A stretch of 64,000 nt of DNA. It comes from Aotearoamyces nothofagi. Its lineage: Eukaryota; Ascomycota; Leotiomycetes; Leotiales; Tympanidaceae. The stretch covers positions 301,604 to 365,603 of the forward strand of contig JADDTR010000025.1 of NCBI GenBank assembly GCA_015345905.1, written 5' to 3'. Every line of letters begins with the position of its first letter. Position 1 is the first letter of the stretch. The notes under the pieces were generated by a model. It saw only the letters and a program-made list of their open reading frames with translations, was not told the origin of the DNA and searched no databases. The position numbers and the translations under genes were made by a program. Shown in pieces: positions 33,339-45,035 of the stretch.

Positions 33339-33876
33339 GGTCGCGTGGGAAAGTTATGCGTCTGAAGTTGATTCAAGTGATTCCGGGGAGAAGTGTACCC
33401 CGCCAGTGGAGGTTCTCACGTCAGTATCGCGAAGCAAGATAGTTGTGTTCGGTGGAAAAGGTGTTATTCTTTATAGTTGGAATTCTCAGCTCCTGGCGCG
33501 TAGTTGATATAGCTTTCGATGACTAGTCTGTCGGTCCAGTCCAGGTGTGTGAAGGTTGAGGTTGTTTCCCAATATCGTACGGAGCACTAACGTTGCTTAT
33601 TATCCCAGTGTAGCATATGTCATCTACAGAAAGCAGGTCCAGAATTACAGAATCCAAATGAGTGGCCTGGAGCCAGAAGTTGGTGAATGGCGAATGGGAA
33701 ATAAGGTATGCAGCCTTACTCCGTATGCCAACTTCTTCTATATTCGCAAGCCCATACAAACGCTGCCGAAGTCCAGCCGCCTCGCTGGTACGGCTGGCTC
33801 ACCGGAGCCTTTCCTACAAGGGTCCTTTGTCGCCTAACCCGCGGGTCATTCAGCAGCGTTGCCCCACATCAGCTGC
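33339..33876. promoter_or_regulatory. Divergent spacer between aos1 and the next plus-strand gene
   Basis: About 540 bp between start codons. It contains short overlapping plus-strand frames with no motif, and the leaders of both genes. No clear TATA box. Confidence 0.45.
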
Positions 33877-35908
33877 ATGCACTCTACGATTCCCGACGAC
33901 ATCGTAGAACAGAGGACAATTTCTATTCTTCGAGCACTTCACTGCGAGCCCATTGGAACCCAAAATAGACTCCTTCTTCCAAGGACACCAGTTCGTCCTC
34001 GTCCTGTGTAAACCAGAAACCCTCATCATATCATCGAGCAAATGCTTACTTCTTTTCCTGATCGCTGATGGTGAGCCTACGGACCTCAACAACTACGCAA
34101 ATCGAGTTGAAGCACTGACACCCCTTCAGTCTAGAAATTCGGAACAGCGACCTGCTGCAGAGCCACATCTTGATGAGGCTGATCGAATTGTGCGAGAGAT
34201 ACTCGAGAATCACATGTCAGTGGCAGACATAAGTCCGTCTGGAGAACTACTGAGGGCCATAAACCGATATAACCGCATCAGAGCAAGTACACCTCCAATA
34301 GTCGAAGATCTCCACACAAACGTAGCGACCAGTGAGCTTGGGAGGCCCAGGATGTCTGCGGACAATACCAGGGAGCGTAGGCGGCGAGGCGCACCAACCA
34401 CACATGATGGCCAAGATATATTACCTGGAACTTCCAATCCCGCAGGTCCACTACGTCGGCCACCCATAGCACAGTCACCAAACAATTCTTCTGACTTGCT
34501 TCGTCCTCGACCACGACTAACAGGTAGTGACCGCTATTTAGAAAGGCATCGCAGCCTCACTGAGACTCGAAGTGCTAGTACTGGCCCCTCGAACAACGCA
34601 CTAGATAACCTGACTGGTTTGCACCAGGCTGGTCAAGAATTAGCAAATGCGAGTGTGCATCTACGAGCTCTTCTTGACTCTCCTATTTCGAATTTCGCAC
34701 AACCGAGTCTACAAGCAGAGGAGTATGCTGGCGAGGCCGAAGCAAACCGGGCCTTTAAACGGCGAAAAGTCGATACGCCTACATCGGGACCAGCTTTTAC
34801 AGGTGTTGCTTACGGGCATTATGGCCAAGTAGAGCCAGGAAAACTTAATATGGAGATTGAGTCCTGTGATGGAGGCATGTACTCAGAGGAGCATGGAGAA
34901 AACTATGCTGCTGCAAACGTTCTTAAGAACGATGGCACAGTTTACTGTACGAAAGGGAACAGATGCAATTTAGTGCTCAAGCATCAAGGAGAAACGCCAT
35001 TTTGTTTAAAGGAGGTTATCATCAAGGCTCCACCAAGAGGCTACACTGCCCCGTATGTACCCAACTTGATACAACTCTTATTTTATACTAACAGACTCTT
35101 CAGTGTCCAGGAAGGCATGATCTTTGTAGCTATGACTTCAGATGACCTTCTAACACGCACCGCGCAATATCAAATCCAGTACTCGCCGGCCAAATCCTCC
35201 CGTCGCTCACGTAACCAAGACAATATATCTCCTATCCTCTCCATTCGTCACAACGACGATGGCACCACAACTGCTGATGTTTCGAATTCTCGTCGGGACC
35301 ACCTATACGGCGAAGAAGATGACTGTCGTGCCGCTCAGATTCCTTTGGATTTCACAGATCCGGACTTAACGCCACCCTTTCACGTGACCACTACATGTAG
35401 TGACGATGAAACAGACTCTGAGCAGCTTGCCTCCCGCCGTAACCGTCGGACACCTAACCGTATCGGTGCACTGCGTTTTGAACAGTCAGATGATGATGAT
35501 GATGATCCCGATGATGAATCTGATTCCGATGATGCAAGTCATCCTTGGCACGATGACTATCTTACAGGCAACCCCCTCTCATCGCGTCCTGCTGCCCGCT
35601 ACTCGCGGCACTCACATCCTGCGGAGATCTCTGTTGCATTAGCCGGTGCCATTGAAGCAGCGCAAGAAGCAACGCAAGAAGCTGTTAAGGCTGTAGGTGG
35701 TGGTTTGATGGCGCCGCATGCGAGATTTTTCATTGAAAGGGATAAGAGCAAGTGCACAGTGCGCTTTGATCCCCCTGTTAGTGGGAGATTTGTTTTATTG
35801 AAGATGTGGAATCCACACCATACGCCGGGTGGGAATATTGATATTCAGAGTGTGGTTGTTAAGGGATTTGCCGGGACAAGATATTTTCCCAGCGTACAGC
35901 CTAGGTAA
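33877..35908 (+). CDS. Conserved-looking acidic protein of unknown function (5' exon tentative)
   Basis: I do not recognise a named family. The secure part is the frame from the first in-frame ATG at 34214 (MSVADISPSGEL) to 35908, with a 51-bp in-frame intron at 35053-35103 (GTATGT, TACTAACA branch, TTCAG) whose removal joins GYTAP to VQEGMIFVAMT. The frame stays open upstream to about 33953 without an ATG, so a 5' exon is needed; a candidate is 33877-34005 joined to 34076, giving 636 residues, but its GTGTAA donor is unusual. The N-terminal third is disordered, followed by a basic patch AFKRRKVDTP. The globular part includes AANVLKNDGTVYCTKGNRCN and LVLKHQGETPFCLKEVIIKA, then an acidic run SDDDDDDPDDESDSDD. 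The end (CTVRFDPPVSGRFVLLKMWN) resembles a beta-sandwich. The split KNDGTVYCTK and RFVLLKMW parts suggest a discoidin-like fold, which is speculation. Confidence 0.72.
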
Positions 35909-36535
35909 TAGGAGAGCATGCTACAATTACAAGTTGGACTAGACAGTGATACCCGCTAAATAGCTTACTCGAATCGATGATTTACATAATATCAAGGTGG
36001 CAAAAGTTTAAATATAGAATCAAGGGACGGTAATCTAAGCACCTACGATCACAAGTTACAGCCGCCCAATTTCTACCATCTCACTTTCTTGCACGTTTAG
36101 TCTGTCAGATCTTTAAATGTATGGAGTTGGGGGATGCTAAGTTCCTAGTATACAATCCCAGATGGCACGTGGCCAGCATGCACCTCTCAGCTGCCAATCC
36201 CTACGTGTCATATCGTTGCCCTTGCAATCCTCAACAGATGAAAGCCCTGAAAGTGTCAAAAGGAGATCTGAACCATGCTATATAAAAATTTAGCGCTTGC
36301 CACCAGTCGTCCAAGGCATGAAGGTCAGTGATATCGTGGACGTTAACGTCAAGTCATACAATAGTTTGAATGGAATCGAAAAAGAGATATGTGCCAGGAT
36401 GGCTCGTTCTGCTGTGCCATGTATGCAAAGAGGGCACATCGTGGCAGACTCGCGTAAAAGAATTTTACTGCGTAACTAAGGGCAGCGTGCTAGATATAAC
36501 TCGTCAATGTCTTAATAAAACCGTCCGAAGACAGC
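35909..36535. other. Convergent spacer
   Basis: These 627 bp separate the 3' ends of the acidic unknown protein and the small AT-hook gene. Only short frames are present and no repeats or RNA genes were noticed. Confidence 0.5.
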
Positions 36536-37684
36536 CTACGGGTCGCCAGACTGCTGAATCAAGGTGTGCGTAGTAGCCGTACTGTCAGGAACCAAGTCAT
36601 TTCCTATCTCGCTTGCAGCATTAAGAGATTCCGGCCCATCAGCTGGTGGATCGAAGACTTCAATGCTATGGTCATTCTCTTCAGGAGCCGCAGCAGATAC
36701 TTCGATTTGTTCGGGCTTGGCATCAGCTGCCTAGGTCTTATCAGCAGCAAATCATTATGAGTGAGTAGAAAGTGGCAAGAAGCCCGACTCACGTTCTTAC
36801 TTGGCCTACCACGCCGCTTCTTTATTGGCGTGTTAGTATCACTTCCAGCAGCCTTCGAACCCAGCTCAGAAAGTCGTCCAGCCTCGGAGACCAAAGGTGC
36901 AAGCGGGGCAGCTCCACCGTTAGACTTCCGACTTGCTGCAGGTTTGGGGGACGGGTAGACCTCGCCGCGAATAGCAGCCTCGGCTGTACGAGCTGCAACT
37001 GCTTCCTTTGTTGGCCGACCGCGTTTCTTCGGGAAGCTACCAGCAGGAGATTGAACGGCTGGGCTCTGGGCACCGTTCGCGGCAGGCTTAGGTTTGATTT
37101 CACGCGCAGCTGGAGCAGCAGGTTCGATGAAGGAGTGGCGGCGCTTTCGTGGTACGGAAATGATATCGAACCCCGATTTGCGTTGAGCGGGGCCTAGTGA
37201 GGCAGAAAGGAGATCATTGAAGGCTGAAGAGCAGTTTTTCACATTCCGACCTATGCACTCCTATTAGCCAATAATACATACAGAGATAGCAACATCAAGT
37301 AAATTACTAATGCCACCAGAATAGCTGACTTGTGAATGTTCTTGAGTTGCTTGTGCAGGTAGGCGCAAACTTACCCGGAGGGAGGTAGACCTCTTCCCAA
37401 TTCGGGACGATTTTCTCATCCTTGATAGCATCCAACAATGCATCCAAAGTTACAGTGGAAGCTTTAAGTATCTCTGTAAGGAGAAAGCGCTACAATGATT
37501 GAGGTCAGCATTAGACGCGTCTGGCTAGCCCAGTGGAGGCCGGTGGGACAAGCATAGACGATGTACAGTACAGCGAGCAGTCAACCGCGTAGCACATGTG
37601 AAACATATGTACTTAAAGCATGCAGGCTTCTAGGATTGGAGTTTCGCAACATACCTTCTCGTACTCGTTGAAGGGTAAAGACAT
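36536..37684 (-). CDS. Small nuclear protein with two AT-hooks
   Basis: Unnamed. Four exons on the minus strand: 37655-37684, 37375-37489, 36793-37250 and 36536-36730; introns 165, 124 and 62 bp, all GT..AG, frame continuous. Product 265 residues. The start MSLPFNEYEK joins RFLLTEILKASTVTLDALLD, then NWEEVYLPPGRNVKNCSSAF, a pattern recalling the third helix of a SANT/Myb-like fold. Next come a basic VPRKRRHSF and two AT-hooks, KKRGRPTKEA (near residue 110) and KKRRGRPSKN at the end of exon 3. The last exon codes an acidic tail (ADAKPEQIEVSAAAPEENDH). The unspliced frame would instead end in a run without this acidic tail; the spliced form is preferred because the acidic composition and stop fit. 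Probably a chromatin protein with affinity for AT-rich DNA (inference). Confidence 0.78.
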
Positions 37685-38107
37685 TGTGAATGCGTTAGGT
37701 TGCGGGTGCGTGAAGCTGCAGCGCGCAGGTGCTTGTAAAGTGGGTTGGGGTGAAGAGTAGCCAACGAAACCACGAAGTGCACAGGAAACTATCAAGACCC
37801 CAAGCTGCCGAGCTGATGATCCCAAATACAGGTACTATCTTAAAAGAGAGTCATGGAATGTGGCTGTCATGCAAAGGTGAGAAGTTCCCAAGACCCAGGA
37901 GATCCAGGATCCGAGTGAGCGTTGTTAAAAGAAGTGAGAAGAAAGTTGAAAGCAAAGTCGAAGTCGAAGTCGAAGTTGGCTGAGCTTATGGAGTAGGTAC
38001 TCTAGTTGAGAATATTGGCATAGGTAGGCACTTAGCAGGCAAGGTAGGCGCTTCCAGAAAAGGTCGAGCGCTCGGGAGCTTCACTAAAACGATCGATCAA
38101 ACGGGGG

Positions 38108-38150
38108 CACAGCAGCAGCAGCGGCGGCGGCGGCGGCGGCGGCGGCGGTT
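38108..38150. repeat. GCA/GCG trinucleotide repeat
   Basis: About four GCA followed by eight to nine GCG (CGG) trinucleotides. A pure noncoding CGG-type microsatellite some 430 bp upstream of the small AT-hook gene start. Confidence 0.85.
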
Positions 38151-38404
38151 GTATGCACTGATGCGCAGGGTGCAGACAGAGAGGGTGCAGCTTGGGAACG
38201 AGAGCAGAAATGACAGTGAGCAGTCGAGAACTGAGCAGTGAACGGGACGCTGGTCATCAGGGAAGTGAAATGGAGATGGGTGCATCTGCAGCCAGCAATG
38301 CAGCCCTGATACTGTAGGTCAAGACAGACAGCTCTGGCGTATGCTTGTATGAAGGTATGTATGCATGGAGGAGGCAATGGGGAGGTACAGAGGTATGGAG
38401 AGGG

Positions 38405-38503
38405 AGAGAGGGAGAGGCGTGAAGGTGTGAAGATGTGAGGGTGTGAGGGTGTAGAGGTAGAGGTGTAGAGGTGGAGAGGTGGAGAGGTGTAGAGGTGTAG
38501 ATG
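38405..38503. repeat. GAGGTGTAGA-type purine-rich minisatellite
   Basis: Drifting units of 7-10 bp (gaggtgtga, gatgtgagg, gtgtgaggg, agaggtgtag, aggtggagag) run in direct orientation. The array is almost pure purine plus T on one strand, and its right end leads into the GC-rich block. Confidence 0.75.
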
Positions 38504-38688
38504 GGGAATAAGGTGTGGGCGGGCCAGCTGCATGGTGGTTGTGGGGGGGGAGACGTCCTGAGGAGTACGAGAGTAGCAGTGGGTGCCAGTGCCTGCCTAG
38601 GTGGCCTTGGGGGACTGGGCTGCCCGTGGCAGGCACCGTGCAGAGCAGAGCAGGGCAAGGCAGAGCAGCACCACCTGCCGCCCAGCAC

Positions 38689-38792
38689 CCAGCGTCCAGC
38701 GTCCAGCGTCCGGCATCCAGCATCCAGCGCCCAGAGTCCCGCGTCCAGCGTCCGGCATCCAGCATCCAGCACCCAGCGCCCACCACCCACCG
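38689..38792. repeat. 7-9 bp minisatellite CCAGCGTCCAGCATC
   Basis: A dozen or more units alternate between CCAGCGTC, CCGGCATC, CCAGCATC and CCAGCGCC. A higher-order period of about 49 bp is visible, since cagcgtccggcatccagcatccagc appears twice (near 38702-38727 and 38745-38770). GC-rich and noncoding. Confidence 0.8.
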
Positions 38793-39396
38793 CAGTCCCG
38801 CAGCTGCATGGCCTGCCTCGCTGTACCTGCTGTACGCTGGGGCACACCCGCTGCAGGAGCAAGACATGCGCCTGCAGCAAGCCTATGCTGCTTCGCTTCG
38901 GTCCCCACCACCCCTCCCCTCCCCTCCCCCCCAAAACAAAACTGCTCTTTCGCGTTCGCATTAGCATTGTTCCATCGCCCCTCCTCCCTCGTCCTGCTGC
39001 TGGCTTGGCCCGCCTTGCCTGCTCTGCCTGCTTCGCCTCTCCGCCGCCTGATGCTTCACAGCCCGCTGTCGCCGTCGCTGTCGCCGTCGCCGTCCTGGAG
39101 GCGCTTCCCCAGAAACATGATATCGTGAACTTTCAGACATCCAGTAAGTCATGTGCGCCTCTGTTATTGGCCTGTGTGCTGTGCTGCGTTGTCCTTGCGG
39201 GGCTTCAATTGGCTGTCGGGCCTCTCGCGACAGCCATTCAGAGGCCTGGATGCCCCTCAGCGCTGTTAGCGGTCGGCGGCCAGCTCGACCGCACAGGGCA
39301 AGCGTTCCCTCGTTCTCACGTCGGGCTTCCGTTTGACAGTAGGAGGATGTTCTCACTTACCCGACTTACAGCACAGCTATCGAGCATCGGTGTTTT

Positions 39397-39437
39397 CCCT
39401 CTTTCCTCTCATTTCCTTTCCTTTCCTTTCCTTTCTT
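39397..39437. repeat. TTTCC pentanucleotide repeat
   Basis: Five to six units of TTTCC/CCTTT in a pyrimidine-only stretch on the plus strand. Confidence 0.75.
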
Positions 39438-41419
39438 CCTGTGCCTTTTTCCGTCCTGCAAACTGCGCTCTTTGCCTGGCACAATGCTATCCGGCATGGT
39501 GGCGAGGCCGACGCCTGAGCCGCAATCGCGCTGCCACCGCGAAGGCAGCTTCCAAACATCGTCTCGCTGTTCCACGACCCGCCCCCCCGAGGTTGTCTTC
39601 GCACAACAGGCACACCCGCTTGCTTAACTTTGGTCGCTTGGGTAACAAGGACAACGGAATCTTGGGAGCCACCGCCTTTATATCGAGGGTAATAGCCTGA
39701 TCGTTCGGATCTATTCTCGCGCCAGTGCTGCATCGTGTGTTGGCAGTTGGCACCGTTGGTATGCAGCTACGGAGCGTACTCCACTCCCCACAACTCTCGA
39801 CATTGGCTACACCGCTATCCTCCGTCTTCAAAAGGTAATTTGATTCCGCGAACTACGGGATATTTGACGTCGTGCTATAGGTGCCGGGGAGCAATAGCCC
39901 GCCTATGCCGAATCAATCGCCAGGTGTCAGTAATTAATGATGCCCGAATACCGATGTCCATGATCAGAATCAACTCTTCGATGAGGCTATGTCGATTAGC
40001 AGCCACTCTACGAGATACCGATCAGCTTTGCCAGGGCCGTGAATGCCCCAAACACTGTCGTCACAGCTGCCAGCTGTTTTACAGAACCCTCAGTTGCCTC
40101 ACAAAAGCAGGTTTATGATCCATGGTGCTTTGCTGCGGTCCAGAGATATAGAAACAACGCAAGCGCTTCCAGAGTTTTCATTTTGCCGTGGTATCTCTAA
40201 ATAATAACAGAGAGCCTGTTTCTTTCTCGTGAGAGTAACGCTACTATACCCCGAGGGCCAGGAATAGACGAGTTGTTGGAGACATCACAATTGCAGCAAT
40301 CCTACCTACCGTAAGTCTCCAAAGCTAATAACAGCCCGAAGGCCAGACCAATAATACTAGAAACCAGGAGCACATAGGTCTATCTATACAGTTCACACCC
40401 ACCACCTGGTGCCAGTACCATTATTCTTCTATCCAGTACCACGAAACGAGAGACCGATGGAGCCGGCGTTGTGGAAGTAAGTAAAACTACTAAGATCTAA
40501 CAGACCTTTTAAGTCTGACCTACATATCCCCATTCAAGACGAATTTGTACTCCAGAATGTATTTGGTCATTCGTAATACTTTCGTTGGGACGCAGTGGAC
40601 GGGCCAGGGTTGTCTAGAGTACCAGATTGAGGCACAATCATACATGGAAATGGGTTAATATCGGGGACTTTTGTTGAAAACTGAGATCCCTGAAGGGCGT
40701 GCTATTTCGGCCGCAGGCTCTACTTATTTTCACAACACTCGGATGTCGTTGTAACGCTTGGTGGAGGCATCGACGGCAAGATCCCAAATGTGGCGGAATT
40801 TACCGAGCCAGACTAGCCTTGAGATTCGTCTCTGCGACTTATCTATCCTATATAGCAATTCAAACATCTTACGCAGTAATCGATTGCGGGTCTTTGGAAA
40901 CTGAACAAGTTACTACTGACGACTTGTACTAGCTTGTGCATAAAGGGCAGAATGAGAGGTGCTCGTCGCATAGTTCCACGATCCTGACCCTACACCCTCA
41001 TTCTCCGGACTTATACATCTCTCCCTACGACGCTCTCTACCTTTCCAAGACCTCAGGTCCAGCGCTATCTTCGTACAAACTTTGCAAATTTCCTTCGCTA
41101 CCTTTCTCCCACCAGTCAATTTGACTGTATTCTTTACGAAAACCTCACATCAGCTCCACCGCGACACCTCGTCCATAGACAAGCTATCGAGACTCAACAG
41201 CTCACTCTAGCCCCACACCTACTACTCTAGCAAGAGCCTATACAATCCTCAATATCAATCATCTTCGTATGCGCACGCTGCTGGCTTCGCCTAGTTCGAG
41301 GCCATTGCGCCGGCATTCGCCAGCCGACATCAATCTCGGGTACTCAATCGATATTCCCAGCTCTTCACACAGCGACATCCTACTGAAATCGGACCCCAGG
41401 AAGGATATCGAATATCACA

Positions 41420-44400
41420 ATGTCTTGCGACGATAGTGATGCCAAGCCCGAAGCAGCAGACACTACTTTGGGCGAAATGAAGTTAGAGGAAGGGATATCT
41501 CCAGGAGGCATCGATTTTGATGCTACACCGATACTGAATGGCCTCCAGCCTTCCCGGTCACCAAGTCCGAAGGAATCAGCAGCTTCATCGCCGGTCAATA
41601 TACAGAGCCCTGTACAAACGCCTAAGACAGAGGATGATGAAAACGAACAGACAGTCGGGGGTGATATTACGATCACTACAGAGCCCGGCAAGGTGCCCAA
41701 GCTCTCTAGGAAGTCTTCACAAAAAGTCGTGTCACACCCACCTCCGCTGTTTGACCGCTTAGAAGATTCAACAGCTGAAGCTGCTACTCAGTTTCAGGTG
41801 ATCCGTGATTGTATTTATGGTTCTAAGTACATGGGCTCGTCGGAGCATGATGCTCTGGGATGTGATTGTTCTGAGGAGTGGAGTAGGTGCCCATATGATT
41901 ATGAATTCTTTTACTGGTATATTGACGATTTTCACAGGTGGCGGAAAGAATCATGCTTGTGGGGAAGATTCGGACTGTATTAACCGTGCGACAAAAATGG
42001 AATGCATAGACGACGAATGCAATTGTGGTTCAGCTTGTCAAAATCAACGCTTTCAACGGAAAGAGTTTGCCAAAGTTTCCGTTATCAAGACAGAAAAGAA
42101 GGGCTACGGTTTGCGGACAGATTCCGACCTTCAGCCAAACGATTTCATTTTTGAGTACATTGGGGAAGTCATTAACGAGCCTACGTTTCGGCGCCGAACC
42201 ATTCAGTATGACGAAGAAGGCATCAAGCATTTTTATTTCATGTCACTGACGAAGAGTGAGTTCGTCGATGCAACCAAGAAGGGTAATCTCGGACGTTTCT
42301 GCAACCACTCCTGCAACCCGAACTGCTATGTCGACAAATGGGTGGTTGGGGACAAGCTGCGCATGGGCATTTTTGCCGAGCGGAACATTAAGGCAGGTGA
42401 AGAGCTCGTGTTCAACTACAACGTCGACCGATACGGTGCAGATCCACAACCATGTTATTGTGCCGAACCCAATTGCACAGGCTTTATTGGAGGTAAAACC
42501 CAGACTGAGAGGGCAACTAAACTGTCGCATGCGACAATCGAGGCTCTCGGTATCGATGACGGTGACGGATGGGATACAGCTGTCGCTAAGAGACCGCGGA
42601 AAAAGAAGACCGGCGAGGATGATGAAGAATATGTTAATCACCTTGAACCTAAGGGTCTAGACGAAGAGGGAGTCACGAAAGTCATGGCAACTCTCATGCA
42701 ATGCAAAGAGAAGTGGATCGCAGTCAAATTGCTCAGTCGAATACAACGCTGTGACGACGATCGTGTACGGAATCGTGTTGTTCGGATGCATGGTTATCAA
42801 ATACTGCGAACAACGCTAACTACCTGGATGGAAGACAACAACTTTGTCCTTCAGATTCTGGACATTTTGTATAAATTTCCACGATTGACGAGAAATAAGA
42901 TTGTCGACGCCAAAATCGAGACAACCGTCGAATCTCTGACAACATCAGAGCATGAGGATGTTGCCTTTGAATCGAAGAGACTGCTTGACGACTGGAGCAA
43001 GTTGGAGGTGGCCTATCGAATTCCTCGAAAGAAGTTTGATCCTAATGCTCAGGTAGCAAACCAATTTGAGCGACGTGGAGGAGATCGCGAAGAGGAGGAA
43101 ACGAAATCACCAGCGCCTGTTGTAGCACCGACTGGCCCTCGAAATTCAATCCCGCAGAGAATCGTACCGTCAAGGTCTGCTTCACTTTCGAGACCTACTG
43201 TGATGCGAAGACCTTTCAATGCTCTGCCTGTAGGATGGCAAGCAGCTCTCGACCAGTCAGGAAACACCTATTATTATAATAGAATCGGACAAACTACCTG
43301 GCAGAGACCAACCTTGCCCTCCGCCCTTCCTCCGTCCACTCCTAAAGCTCCCCCGAAGGCCATCGCGAATCAAAAGGCTTTACAAGACATCATTGACAGT
43401 CTCACCAAAGCTGAAGCTACACCGACTCGTACTGTAGGAACACCACAGCCATCCGAAAACCTTGTGAGGGAGAAAAGGCCGGAGAAGTGGCGATCATTGA
43501 CACAAGAGAAACAGATGAAGTTGTACGAGAACACTGTAGGTCTCACGATCTATAGAATCTAGGCTTCAGTCACTAATATACTTCAGCTTTTCCCACACAT
43601 CAAATATATAATGGACAGATTCCGAAAAAAGCTGCCGAAAGAAGATTTGAAAAAGTTTGCTAAAGAGATTGGTAAGAAGCTCGTCGCCTCGGATTTTAAA
43701 AACAACCGTGTCGAAGACCCAACCAAGATCACCGCAAAGCAAGAAAAGAAAGTCAAGAAATATGTCAAAGACTTCTTCGACAAGGCCGTTGCTAAGAAAG
43801 CCGAACACGATAAGAAGAAAGCGGAAAGGAAAATGCAGGCTACCATAAATGGCAACAGTAAGGAAGCTGTGAATGGTGATATTCCGGAACAACCTTTGTC
43901 GGTAGAAGTGGATTTAGAAACCAAAGCTACCGAATCAGACGACTTGGAAATGTCTGACGACGATGGCGAAGGCAGCGGACAGGTTGCCCCATCTATTCCC
44001 GCAACTCCAAGCCTTGCAACCCCCAGCGAGGGAGGTCTAAAACGGAAACGTGATGATGACTTAACGCCAGGAGAGACACCGCATAAGCGCATGAAGGAGG
44101 AATATGTAGACCTTGAAGCGTCCCCACCTCCACCACCTCCTCCACCCCCTGCTGATGATCTGATGCAAATGCAAATCGAAGGACAACTGGATGAGCGAAC
44201 AAGCGAAGAAAGGGAATTGGCAGCGCAGGAGGAGGCTCTGATGCGAGAAAATGAAGAAGCGCTCATTCAAGAAAACGAGGAGGCAATGAAGGATGCCGAA
44301 ATGAGGAAAGAGCCCCGGTACACAGCATTACCTGGCAGCATCGACGGTGTGGACGAGAAGCCTAACGGTATCAAAAAGGAAGATGATAGTGCGATGAAGG

Positions 44401-44531
44401 AGGTTACTAATAATAGCTCGTTCAAGCTGGAGACGGACCAGAGTGTCGTAAACGATGGTACCGAAATCACCAATGGCGATGAGAAGATGGACGCGCTTCA
44501 TCTCGAGAGAAAGCAGATTCTCAGTCATTAA
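41420..44531 (+). CDS. set2: Set2 histone H3 lysine-36 methyltransferase
   Basis: Travels with elongating RNA polymerase II and methylates H3K36 (family knowledge). Exons 41420-41882, 41938-43535 and 43587-44531; introns 55 bp (GTAGGT..CACAG) and 51 bp (GTAGGT..TTCAG). Product 1001 residues. Domains in order: AWS around 146-200 (CDCSEEW joined across the intron to [18 protein letters not shown]); SET from about 206 ([28 protein letters not shown] near 273, GEELVFNY); post-[19 protein letters not shown] near 325; WW near 583-612 ([20 protein letters not shown], then IGQTTWQRP); SRI domain near 670-765 ([20 protein letters not shown]), which spans the second intron. [12 protein letters not shown] run follows. 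A separate-looking frame at 43611 is just the third exon. All catalytic and CTD-binding parts are present. Confidence 0.97.
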
Positions 44532-45035
44532 GCCTGTGGTATCGTTCTTGAGACGACGATCATGTTCCGTATCTTTCTGACTCCGTCAGCAAATGGCATG
44601 GATCTGCACTCGTATCTCGTATCTTCCACACAGCCTCTTTCATCCGGTTCCAAACATTGGACGCCACAGCTTGCGAGATAAGCACCTTCAGACCAAGAAG
44701 GAATTTGTATGAAGTGTATTTATGTACCATCAGCCTAGGCGTCAGTCATTTCAGGGTCGGTCAAGGCGCTCTGCATCTTTGGCGTAAGGCATCACAGTGG
44801 CATGGGTACATAGTCATCTCACGTGCGCTTCGCTTTCGAAGCCTACAGTAGTATGTATACACATATGACCCGGTAGGGTAGCAAAATTCCAAGCCAATCT
44901 CGAAAAGGTGATATCTTCATGCCGTGATTTATCATTTTTGTGATCGCTTTCGCCTATGCATGGATCGTGTTTAAGATAGCATAACAAACGCCGAAAACAA
45001 AGACAAGGTAATCATTCAACATTCGTTCCTCGCCC
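44532..45035. other. Convergent spacer
   Basis: These 504 bp separate the set2 and GABA transaminase 3' ends. No gene or repeat seen. Confidence 0.5.

Larger units (their letters stand above)
37685..41419. other. 3.7-kb gene-free, GC-rich, repeat-filled spacer
   Basis: The interval between the divergent AT-hook gene and set2. Its left two thirds are GC-rich with microsatellites and minisatellites (listed separately); a 399-codon plus-strand frame at 38501-39700 is Pro/Ser/Cys/Ala-rich, runs through the minisatellite and is matched by long frames in other phases, so I take it as an artefact. From about 39700 composition is ordinary and I see no gene. The right end, 40990-41419, is pyrimidine- and ACC-rich and looks like the set2 promoter and leader. 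Confidence 0.55.

Noticed and set aside
38501-39700. A 399-codon plus-strand open frame
   Set aside because: It runs through minisatellites and homopyrimidine tracts, is Pro/Ser/Cys/Ala-rich, has equally long frames in other phases, and shows no domain. High GC explains its length.
41268-41420. An upstream ATG for set2 at about 41268
   Set aside because: It is not in the set2 frame and would terminate; the ATG at 41420 gives the expected acidic N-terminus.
43611-44531. A separate 306-residue gene after set2
   Set aside because: It is the third exon of set2; the join across 43536-43586 restores a complete SRI domain.
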